A model generated the notes under the pieces. That model saw only the letters and a list, made by a program, of their open reading frames with translations. It made no database searches and was not told where the DNA came from. A program made the position numbers and the translations under genes. 12,909 nucleotides of DNA from an uncultured Opitutia bacterium (GTDB taxonomy: Bacteria; Verrucomicrobiota; Verrucomicrobiia; Opitutales; UBA953): the NCBI GenBank assembly GCA_903829855.1, contig CAIKRN010000113.1, positions 1 through 12,909 of the forward strand. The letters are read 5' to 3'. Positions 6,970 to 12,812 of this stretch are shown piece after piece. How positions within the stretch are numbered: position 1 is the first letter of the stretch; each line of letters starts with the position of its first letter.

Positions 6970-8283
6970 ATGTCCCTCCAACACCGCAGAGAATTCCTCC
7001 GTCGCCTCGGCCTTTCCGCCGCGGCGCTCCCGCTCCTCGGCGGACTCACCTCGCTCGGCGCCGCTGAGCCGGTCGCCAGTCGTCAGCGCGTCATCTTCGT
7101 CTTCTCGCCCAATGGCACCGTGCCTCCTGCGTTCTGGCCCGAAGAAGAAGGTGCCAACTTTAAGCTCAAGCCCATCATGAAGCCGTTTGAGCCGTTCAAG
7201 AGTCGCATCCTCACGCTCAAGGGCGTCAACAACCGCGTCCGCGGTGATGGCGATGGGCACATGCGGGGCATGAGCTGCTTGCTGACGGGGATCGAACTCT
7301 TCCCAGGAAATATCATGGGCGGCGGCGGCGCCCCAGCGGGTTGGGCCAGCGGCCCTTCCGTCGACCAAGTCATTCGTAATTATTTACAATCCAAGCCCGA
7401 GACGAAGACCCGCATGGGATCGCTGGAGATCGGCGTGGCGGTGGGTAATCGCGCGGACCCTTGGACTCGCTGGAGCTACGCCGGCGCCAATCAGCCCGTC
7501 GCGCCGCTTTCGAGCCCGTACGAACTCTTCGACAAGCTTTACGGCTCGATGAAGGAAGGCGAAAATCTCGCCTCCGTGCTTGATGGCTTAAAAGATGATG
7601 TCGCCAAGGTGGCTAAGAACGTCGACGTCCATGACCGTTCGCTACTCGATCAGCACACCACCGCTTTGCGTGAGTTGGAGCGGGGCCTCAAGGAAAGCCA
7701 GGCTGCTACGGCGTTACAGGTGCCGGCGGTGCCTGCTCCCGGTGTGCCCTTGGACAACGATAGCATTCCGCAGATCACCAAGATGCAGACCGAGCTTTTA
7801 ATCAGTGCTTTCCAGAATGATATGGCCCGCGTTTCGACGTTCCAGTTCACCAACTCCGTGGGCAGTGCTCGCATGAAGTGGATTGGGATTGAGGAGGGGC
7901 ATCACTCGCTTTCGCATGACCCGGATCTCAACACCGGCTCCACGGAGAAACTCATTAAAATCAATACCTGGTTCGCCGAGCAGATTGCCTACCTTGCTAA
8001 GCGCCTGCAGGAAACGCCGGAGCCGAACGGCAAAGGTAACATGCTGGATAATACGACCATCGTGTGGACGAATGAACTCGGGAAGGGCAATAGCCACACG
8101 CATGAAGACATCCCTTGGGTGCTCATTGGCGGCGGGCTGGGCTTTAAGACTGGCCGGGCGCTTAAATTCACGAAGGAGCCGCACAATCGCCTTCTCTTGG
8201 CGCTCACGCATGGGTTCGGCCACAAGCTGAAGACCTTCGGTAATCCGACCCTCAGTGAGGCCGGTCCGCTGAAGTTAGGTTGA
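6970..8283 (+). CDS. Tat-exported DUF1552 (HXXSHH-type) protein
   Basis: Member of the DUF1552 family (Pfam PF07586, named for its HXXSHH motif), 437 aa, with no established biochemical activity. It starts with a twin-arginine signal: Arg6-Arg7-Glu-Phe-Leu (HRREFLRRLG), a hydrophobic stretch LSAAALPLLGGL and a cleavage region LGAA near residue 32. So it is probably folded, perhaps metal-loaded, before export. Seen further on: VIFVFSPNGTVPPAFWP, GDGHMRGMSCLLTG and TTIVWTNELGKGNSHTHEDIPWVLIGGG. The family motif appears as His312-Ser-Leu-Ser-His316-Asp317, with Asp in place of the final His. DUF1552 genes routinely sit beside DUF1592/1588/1585 cytochrome genes. Here the gap is 4 bases and the order cytochrome then DUF1552 is the standard one. 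The two products probably act together outside the cytoplasm (inference). The inverted repeat after the stop may protect or end the transcript. Confidence 0.94.
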   Translation: MSLQHRREFLRRLGLSAAALPLLGGLTSLGAAEPVASRQRVIFVFSPNGTVPPAFWPEEEGANFKLKPIMKPFEPFKSRILTLKGVNNRVRGDGDGHMRGMSCLLTGIELFPGNIMGGGGAPAGWASGPSVDQVIRNYLQSKPETKTRMGSLEIGVAVGNRADPWTRWSYAGANQPVAPLSSPYELFDKLYGSMKEGENLASVLDGLKDDVAKVAKNVDVHDRSLLDQHTTALRELERGLKESQAATALQVPAVPAPGVPLDNDSIPQITKMQTELLISAFQNDMARVSTFQFTNSVGSARMKWIGIEEGHHSLSHDPDLNTGSTEKLIKINTWFAEQIAYLAKRLQETPEPNGKGNMLDNTTIVWTNELGKGNSHTHEDIPWVLIGGGLGFKTGRALKFTKEPHNRLLLALTHGFGHKLKTFGNPTLSEAGPLKLG

Positions 8284-8290
8284 GGAACGT

Positions 8291-8350
8291 CAGTATGGGG
8301 TTAGACCGCTTCCGACGGATATTAATCGGAAGCGGTCTGACCCCATACTG
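8291..8350. repeat. Long REP-like inverted repeat (25-bp arms)
   Basis: The left arm 8291-8315 (begins CAGTATGGGGTTAGACC, ends TTCCGA) is the reverse complement of the right arm 8326-8350 at 24 of 25 positions. The single difference is T versus C at 8302, which still allows a G-U pair in RNA. The loop is 10 bases, AT-rich (CGGATATTAA). It starts 8 bases after the DUF1552 stop. No T-tract follows on the plus strand. A palindrome containing GGGGTCAGACC-type words resembles repetitive extragenic palindromes mobilised by REP-associated tyrosine transposases (inference from recollected motif style). It may also act as a 3' mRNA stabiliser. Confidence 0.85.
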
Positions 8351-8628
8351 CCCCCTTCGCTCAACGCTGCCCGAGGTAGTACGGCCAAGGACAGCACGTG
8401 GGGCTATCCCTACCTATTACTGATCTGGCATCCGCCATCTGTGATCCGTCTTCTTTCTCTTAAAGGGTCCCCCACCTGTGCCGGTTCCGATTGGAGTTCC
8501 ATACTTCCTGGAGTTAAAGTGGGCGGGGCGTTGCCACGGCTCGGACGAGGCCGGTCGGGTCGCACCTCCCGTTTGATATGTTCGTAGGAGAAGGAGACTG
8601 CCGCGGGTGTCGAACACCGCAGGGGATA

Positions 8629-8641
8629 GTCAATATGGGGT
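8629..8641 (+). repeat. Near-direct copy of the outer edge of the inverted repeat
   Basis: GTCAATATGGGGT here matches GTCAGTATGGGGT at 8289-8301 in 12 of 13 positions, in the same orientation, 340 bases apart. Similarity drops after this word and no second palindrome is visible. It may be the remnant of a second repeat copy or the far end of an eroded element. Confidence 0.5.
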
Positions 8642-8713
8642 GTTTATCCAAAAAATGCAAGCCGTCGGGCAGAACAGGGTAGATTTCCGAAAGTCAAAGG
8701 GTAGAACCTTGGC

Positions 8714-10012
8714 ATGCGCCACCCCCGCTCTCTCCTCTTCCTTTTGTCGGCCTGCTTGGTCGGCTGTCAGTCGCATCAGGCTCGCCCTGATATCGTCTCG
8801 GCTGACTACGTGGGACTGGAGGCACCAGCCATCCCCGCGTTGCTTCTCCAGCAGGGTGATCGTTTGGCCATCTGCGGCGATTCCATCACCGAGCAGAAAA
8901 TGTATAGCCGCCTGATGGAGGCGTACATCGTGGCGGCTCGCTCCGATTTGCATGTAACCGTTCGCCAGCATGGCTGGAGTGGCGAGCAGGCTGGCGGTTT
9001 CCTGAAGCGGATGGACAGCGACGTGCTGCGCTTTAAGCCGACCATCGCGACTACCTGCTACGGTATGAATGATTTCCGTTACGTCCCCAAGGACGACGCC
9101 ATCGCCGCAACCTATCGTCAGAACCAGACCAAGGTCGTGCAGGCCTTCAAGGCAGCGGGTACGCGCGTCGTGCTCGGGTCTTCGGGTACCATTCATTCGG
9201 TCCCGCCTTGGGTGAAGTCGGCCAAGGGCACCTGGCAGGACCTCAACCTCGCACTGCTTAATTTCCGCAACATCGACATCGAAGTCGCCGCCGCTGAGCA
9301 AGTTGCCTTTGCGGATGTTTACTGGCCGATGCTCGTCAAGGGACAGGAGTCCCGGGCGAAGTATGGCGATAGCTTCAAGCTGGAAGGCAACGACGGCGTG
9401 CACCCCGGCTGGGCTGGCCACGTCATGATGGCGACTGCCTACCTTGAGGCCCTCGGCCTGTATGGAGACATTGGTGAAATCAAAGTCGACCTAGCGGCGG
9501 GTAAGGCGACGGCAAAGGAAGGCCAGCGCGTCATGAAGTATGAGAGCGGCACGGTTTCGCTGCGTAGCTCCCGCCTGCCTTTCTCCTTTGAGCCTGGCGA
9601 TGTCACTAAGGACAACACCATCGCCGCAGGCGTGGCCTTGGCTAATTTCCAGAATAAACTGAACCGCCTTACGTTGAAGGTGGCGGGTGCCAAGGCTGCC
9701 AAGGTTAAGATCACCTGGGGTGAGGTCTCCAAGGTCTTTACCGCCGGCCAGCTTAAGCAGGGCGTGAATCTGGCAGCCGAATTTCCGCAGAACCCGACTT
9801 CCCCTACGTTTGCCAAGATTTGGCAGGCCGTCGGCGAAAAGCAGGTTTACGAGACCAAGCAGATGCAGAAGTTATTCCGCAGCCCCGAAGCCAAGGCCGA
9901 TATGGCTGCGGTCGTGAAGAGTTCGGAGCTGGAGCATGACCGTCTGGCTGGTGTCCTTAGGGATGCCATCAAGCCGGTGGACTCGACGCTCAAGGTTGAG
10001 GAAGTGCTCTGA
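8714..10012 (+). CDS. SGNH/GDSL-family hydrolase, lipoprotein
   Basis: Predicted exported lipid-anchored esterase or deacetylase of the SGNH fold, 432 aa. The N-terminus MRHPRSLLFLLSACLVGC has lipoboxes LVGC (Cys18) and possibly LSAC (Cys14). Catalytic blocks: GDSIT with nucleophile Ser57 (block I); GWSGEQAGG with the block II Gly (88-95); GMND with Asn119 (block III); and Asp227-Gly-Val-His230 in NDGVHPG (block V). All four SGNH residues are present, so it should be active. The SGNH domain ends near residue 250; the remaining 180 residues include a probable beta-rich part and a helical C-terminus I cannot assign. Substrate is unknown; acetylated polysaccharides are common for this family in Verrucomicrobiota. 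It is separated from the DUF1552 gene by 430 non-coding bases and converges on recA. The ATG at 8714 is chosen for the lipoprotein signal. Confidence 0.9.
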   Translation: MRHPRSLLFLLSACLVGCQSHQARPDIVSADYVGLEAPAIPALLLQQGDRLAICGDSITEQKMYSRLMEAYIVAARSDLHVTVRQHGWSGEQAGGFLKRMDSDVLRFKPTIATTCYGMNDFRYVPKDDAIAATYRQNQTKVVQAFKAAGTRVVLGSSGTIHSVPPWVKSAKGTWQDLNLALLNFRNIDIEVAAAEQVAFADVYWPMLVKGQESRAKYGDSFKLEGNDGVHPGWAGHVMMATAYLEALGLYGDIGEIKVDLAAGKATAKEGQRVMKYESGTVSLRSSRLPFSFEPGDVTKDNTIAAGVALANFQNKLNRLTLKVAGAKAAKVKITWGEVSKVFTAGQLKQGVNLAAEFPQNPTSPTFAKIWQAVGEKQVYETKQMQKLFRSPEAKADMAAVVKSSELEHDRLAGVLRDAIKPVDSTLKVEEVL

Positions 10013-10032
10013 GTTAACGGCACCAACTAAAC

Positions 10033-10054
10033 GGGCCGCACTTTCGTGCGGCCC
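10033..10054. terminator. Hairpin terminator between the convergent GDSL and recA genes
   Basis: Perfect 9-bp stem GGGCCGCAC (10033-10041) / GTGCGGCCC (10046-10054) with a 4-base loop, which reads as a GAAA tetraloop on the minus strand. On the minus strand it is followed by the T-rich GTTTAGTT, and on the plus strand by no T-run. It most likely ends recA transcription and may also block read-through from the GDSL gene (stop at 10012). Confidence 0.75.
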
Positions 10055-10081
10055 GGGCTATGGCTAGCCAACAACGATTGA

Positions 10082-11164
10082 TTATTCGACCGTGACGTTA
10101 TCCGCCACGCCGACGCCGAGGGTCATGCCGCCGACGACCTGGACTTTCTCCATGATGATCTTCTGGATTTCTTCCAGGACCTTGGGGTTCTTGATTAGGT
10201 AATCCTTAGCGGCCTCGCGGCCTTGGCCGATGAGCTGGCCGTTATAAGCGATCCAGGCGCCCTTCTTCTCGAGGATCTTGTGTTCGATGCCGAGGTCGAG
10301 GACCGAGCCGCTGCGGGAAATACCCTCGGTGTACATGATGTCGAACTCGCACTCCGTGAAGGGAGGGGCGACTTTGTTCTTCACGACTTTTACCTTGGTG
10401 CGGTTACCGATGACCTTGCCGGAAGGTTCCTTGATCTGGCCGATGCGGCGGATATCGATGCGGACGGACGAGAAGAACTTCAGCGCGCGACCACCCGGGG
10501 TGGTTTCGGGGCTGCCGAACATCACGCCGATCTTTTCGCGAATCTGATTCGTGAAGATACAGATACAGTTCGTGCGGCTGATGGCGGCCGTAAGGCGGCG
10601 CATGGCCTGGCTCATCATGCGGGCCTGGACGCCGACGGTGGCGTCGCCCATTTGGCCGTCTAATTCCTGTTTCGAGACGAGGGCGGCGACGGAGTCGATA
10701 ACGACCACGTCCACGGCGCCGGAGCGGATGAGGGTTTCGACGATATTGAGGGCGTCTTCGCCGGATTCAGGCTGGGAGACTAAGAGGTTGTCGAGATCCA
10801 CGCCGACAACCTTGGAGTAGCGGGGGTCAAGGGCGTGTTCGACGTCGACAAAGACGGCATTGCCGCCTTGGCGCTGGATTTCGGCGATGATGGAGAGACA
10901 GAGGGTCGTCTTACCCGAGGACTCCGGGCCGAAGATTTCGACGATACGTCCCCGGGGTAGGCCGCCGACGCCAAGGGCAAGGTCGATGGCGACCGAGCCA
11001 GTGGAGACGGACGAGACCTGCATCTTGGTCGCGTCTCCCATGCGCATCAGGGTGCCATCGCCATACTGCTTGTTGATGGCGGAGAGAGCCAGATCGAGGG
11101 TCTTCTTCTCGGCTGCCTGGTTGGCAGATTTTTCCTTAGCGGTGGGTTCGGATTTGGCGGACAT
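10082..11164 (-). CDS. recA: Recombinase RecA
   Basis: ATP-dependent strand-exchange protein and co-protease for LexA, 360 aa from the ATG at 11164. Clear features: a Lys/Ala-rich N-terminal helix region; STGSVAIDLALGVGGLPRGR; Walker A GPESSGKTT (79-87); FVDVEHALDP; VVVIDSVAAL (Walker B); the QELDGQMGD loop; FTNQIREKIGVMFGSPETTPGGRALKF (L2 DNA-binding loop); and GISRSGSVLDLG. The common PKAEIEG segment reads SKQELDG. The C-terminus is short and Gly/Val-rich (VVGGMTLGVGVADNVTVE) without the strongly acidic tail of E. coli RecA. An in-frame TTG at 11182 would add six residues; neither start has a good Shine-Dalgarno. An SOS-box-like palindrome lies 56 bases upstream of the ATG. The gene lies 100 bases downstream of the DacF-like gene on the same strand. 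Confidence 0.98.
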   Translation of the reverse strand: MSAKSEPTAKEKSANQAAEKKTLDLALSAINKQYGDGTLMRMGDATKMQVSSVSTGSVAIDLALGVGGLPRGRIVEIFGPESSGKTTLCLSIIAEIQRQGGNAVFVDVEHALDPRYSKVVGVDLDNLLVSQPESGEDALNIVETLIRSGAVDVVVIDSVAALVSKQELDGQMGDATVGVQARMMSQAMRRLTAAISRTNCICIFTNQIREKIGVMFGSPETTPGGRALKFFSSVRIDIRRIGQIKEPSGKVIGNRTKVKVVKNKVAPPFTECEFDIMYTEGISRSGSVLDLGIEHKILEKKGAWIAYNGQLIGQGREAAKDYLIKNPKVLEEIQKIIMEKVQVVGGMTLGVGVADNVTVE

Positions 11165-11220
11165 AGCGTTGGGTATGCACAAGCGAAACTGCCCACCCCT
11201 GAGAGTCTTGCAAGCAAAAT

Positions 11221-11232
11221 GAACAAATGTTC
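11221..11232. promoter_or_regulatory. SOS (LexA) box-like palindrome upstream of recA
   Basis: Perfect palindrome halves GAAC-AAAT-GTTC, extended to 14 bases as TGAAC-N4-GTTCA (11220-11233). This fits the inner part of the Gram-positive LexA consensus CGAAC-RNRY-GTTCG. It lies 56 bases upstream of the recA ATG in the recA promoter region, overlapping a TTGTTC that could act as -35 on the minus strand. LexA control of recA is expected; binding is inferred. Confidence 0.7.
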
Positions 11233-11245
11233 ACTACTTCTTTTC

Positions 11246-11265
11246 ACCCCCCTTTGGGCGGGGGT
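11246..11265 (-). terminator. Weak hairpin at the end of the dacF-like gene
   Basis: ACCCCC (11246-11251) pairs with GGGGGT (11260-11265), overlapping the stop codon of the carboxypeptidase gene. No T-tract follows on the minus strand, so termination would be weak at best and some read-through into recA is possible. Chance pairing of a G-run with a C-run cannot be excluded. Confidence 0.35.
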
Positions 11266-12248
11266 TAGAAGCTAAATAAATCACTCAGCCACTCCCAGAA
11301 ACTAGGTTCTTTCTTAACAATAATGGGCTTTTTAGGGGCAGCAGGGGTGGGGGCCGGCGGGCCGACTGGCTTGGGCACGGGGGCTGGCTTGGCCGCAAGT
11401 TTGGCGAAGCCGTCGGTCATCAGGTCGGCCGCCAGCTTATCTCGCAAACGTTGGGCGGCCTTCGAGCCTCCGGGACTATTGCAGCCTAGGACGACGGCAA
11501 TCACCCGCCGATTACCTTCTTTGGCGGTGGTGGCAATCGAGGCATTGGCGGCGACGGTCCAGCCGGTCTTCAATCCATCGCAACCGGGGTAGAGCGACAG
11601 GAGGTGGTTATGGTTGGTGAGGTCGGTCGGCTGGAAGGGGCGACGGAAGGTATAGGACTTGGTGCCGGTGAAACGCAGGGCTTCGGGCATCTTGCAAAGG
11701 GCCACACAGAGTTTCCCCAGATCGCGTGCGGTCGAGTCATCATGGGGGCCGCGCCCTTGGGTCATACCGTTGGGGGTGACGAAGTGGGAACGGTTCATCC
11801 CTAGCTCCGCGGCGCGCTTGTTCATCCGGGCCACGAAGGCCGGCACGGTGCCTTCGCGATCAACTGCGAGGGCGACGGCCGCGTCGTTGGCGGAGTGGAG
11901 CATCAGGGCATAAATCAGTTCTTCGAGGCTGAAGTTCTCCTTCGCCATGAGCCCAATGCGTGAGCCAATTTCCCGGGCAGGTTCGCGCCCGATGATGACC
12001 CGGGCGCCGAGGCTGGTCTTCTTGTCGCGAATATCCTCCATCACGAGCAGGAAGGTCATCAGCTTGGTGACGCTGGCGGGATGGCCTGGCCAGTCGGCTT
12101 GGGTCTCTGATAACACCGCCCCCGTGGCTGCGTCGAGGCAGATGGTACCGCTGACAGTCATGCCTGCGGCCGAGTAGTTGGTGGTGACCACGGCACCAGC
12201 GGGCGGGAGCAGGCTAAGGAAGAGGGCCGTGGCTAACGCGAAGCGCAC
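11265..12248 (-). CDS. D-alanyl-D-alanine carboxypeptidase (DacF/PBP5-type, peptidase S11)
   Basis: Penicillin-binding DD-carboxypeptidase that trims the terminal D-Ala of peptidoglycan stem peptides outside the cytoplasmic membrane; 327 aa. All three active-site motifs are present: SVTK (Ser59-Lys62) in HPASVTKLMTF, SAN (Ser119-Asn121) in LHSANDAA, and KTG (Lys227-Gly229) in GCDGLKTGWT. The N-terminus MRFALATALFLSLLPPAGA is a signal peptide. I choose the GTG at 12248 because the frame upstream has no ATG, runs into the divergent sixA gene, and only this codon places the signal peptide correctly. The usual PBP5 C-terminal beta domain is missing. Instead a Pro/Ala/Lys linker (about 287-314) leads to an aromatic end, SFWEWLSDLFSF, which may be a short amphipathic membrane anchor (inference). 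recA follows 100 bases downstream. Confidence 0.92.
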   Translation of the reverse strand: MRFALATALFLSLLPPAGAVVTTNYSAAGMTVSGTICLDAATGAVLSETQADWPGHPASVTKLMTFLLVMEDIRDKKTSLGARVIIGREPAREIGSRIGLMAKENFSLEELIYALMLHSANDAAVALAVDREGTVPAFVARMNKRAAELGMNRSHFVTPNGMTQGRGPHDDSTARDLGKLCVALCKMPEALRFTGTKSYTFRRPFQPTDLTNHNHLLSLYPGCDGLKTGWTVAANASIATTAKEGNRRVIAVVLGCNSPGGSKAAQRLRDKLAADLMTDGFAKLAAKPAPVPKPVGPPAPTPAAPKKPIIVKKEPSFWEWLSDLFSF

Positions 12249-12299
12249 GCGCGATTGGTCGGCGAGACGCGCAAGGGGGCAAGACCGATTTGCATAAAA

Positions 12300-12307
12300 A
12301 TTATAAT
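12300..12307. promoter_or_regulatory. Shared divergent -10 region of dacF-like gene and sixA
   Basis: ATTATAAT contains TATAAT on the plus strand (12302-12307) and TATAAT on the minus strand (complement of 12300-12305). For sixA the -10 ends 16 bases before the ATG, implying a leader of about 10 bases. For the carboxypeptidase it implies a leader of about 45 bases. Convincing -35 hexamers are absent on both sides, so strength and use are uncertain. Confidence 0.5.
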
Positions 12308-12323
12308 CGGGCAGGGTGACCGC

Positions 12324-12812
12324 ATGCGCGTTTTCTTGCTCCGACATGCCGAAGCCGTCCCGGGTCTGCCCGATGCGACGCGCGACCTGACGCCGCGCGG
12401 ACAGCGTCAAGTGGCGGAGCTAGCGAAGGGTGCCGGTCGCGTGCCGGTCGAGGCTGTCTTGGCTATTGAGCACAGCCCGCTTGTCCGGGCCGTGCGGACC
12501 GCACAGTTACTGCGCCTCGCTACGGGATCCGGCTTGCCGCTCAAGGTCTTCGCCGGGCTTGAGCCTGAAGCGGACTCTCATCGGACGGCGCTGCAGCTGG
12601 GGAAATCTCGGCAGAGCCGTCTACTGGTCGGGCATAATCCACACCTCGCGGCCTTGGCCGCTCGCTTGCTTGGTCTGCCGGATGGCGATCAGGCCATTCG
12701 TTTCCGTAAGGCGGGGCTGATGGCGCTGGAGCGAACGGCCAAGCCCACGCGGCTACGGCCTTACGGGACGTGGAGTCTGCTGTGGATGGTGCCGCCGGAT
12801 TTAGCGAAATGA
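12324..12812 (+). CDS. sixA: SixA-type phosphohistidine phosphatase (histidine phosphatase family)
   Basis: Small cytoplasmic member of the histidine phosphatase (phosphoglycerate-mutase-like) superfamily, 162 aa, close to E. coli SixA in size. The RHG signature is Leu-Arg7-His8-Ala-Glu (FLLRHAEA), where His8 would be the phosphorylated nucleophile. SPLVRAVRTAQLL (51-63) matches the family SPLxRAxQTA motif with the conserved Arg55. The second catalytic His is His104 in VGHNPH. SixA removes phosphate from phosphohistidine proteins (in E. coli ArcB, or PtsN-branch proteins), but the target here is unknown. The ATG at 12324 is the only start consistent with the family N-terminus; a longer in-frame start at 12255 would run through the promoter region. 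A weak GGGTGA precedes it. It is divergent from the carboxypeptidase gene. Confidence 0.93.
   Translation: MRVFLLRHAEAVPGLPDATRDLTPRGQRQVAELAKGAGRVPVEAVLAIEHSPLVRAVRTAQLLRLATGSGLPLKVFAGLEPEADSHRTALQLGKSRQSRLLVGHNPHLAALAARLLGLPDGDQAIRFRKAGLMALERTAKPTRLRPYGTWSLLWMVPPDLAK

Larger units (their letters stand above)
8284..8713. other. 430-base non-coding region with repeats between the DUF1552 and GDSL genes
   Basis: No supported gene. It holds the long inverted repeat at 8291-8350, a near-direct copy of its outer edge at 8629-8641, and a small bulged stem (GGTGT 8606-8610 / ACACC 8614-8618, extended by CTGC/GCAG). Two GGGTAGA words (8677-8683 and 8699-8705) lie 22 bases apart just before the GDSL gene start. 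Open frames here are short and lack any recognisable product. The stretch may be a degraded REP/transposon-derived segment plus the GDSL promoter; I could not identify promoter hexamers with confidence. Confidence 0.5.

Noticed and set aside
8417..8617. Minus-strand 66-codon frame in the repeat-bearing intergenic region
   Set aside because: No signal, motif or recognisable similarity, no promoter or ribosome site; it spans small stem structures, so it is probably non-coding.
8630..9421. Minus-strand 263-codon frame inside the GDSL gene
   Set aside because: Antisense to a gene with complete SGNH catalytic blocks; no domain signature in the translation.
10223..10663. Plus-strand frame of 146 codons inside recA
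   Set aside because: Asp/Ala/Glu-rich shadow of recA on the opposite strand.
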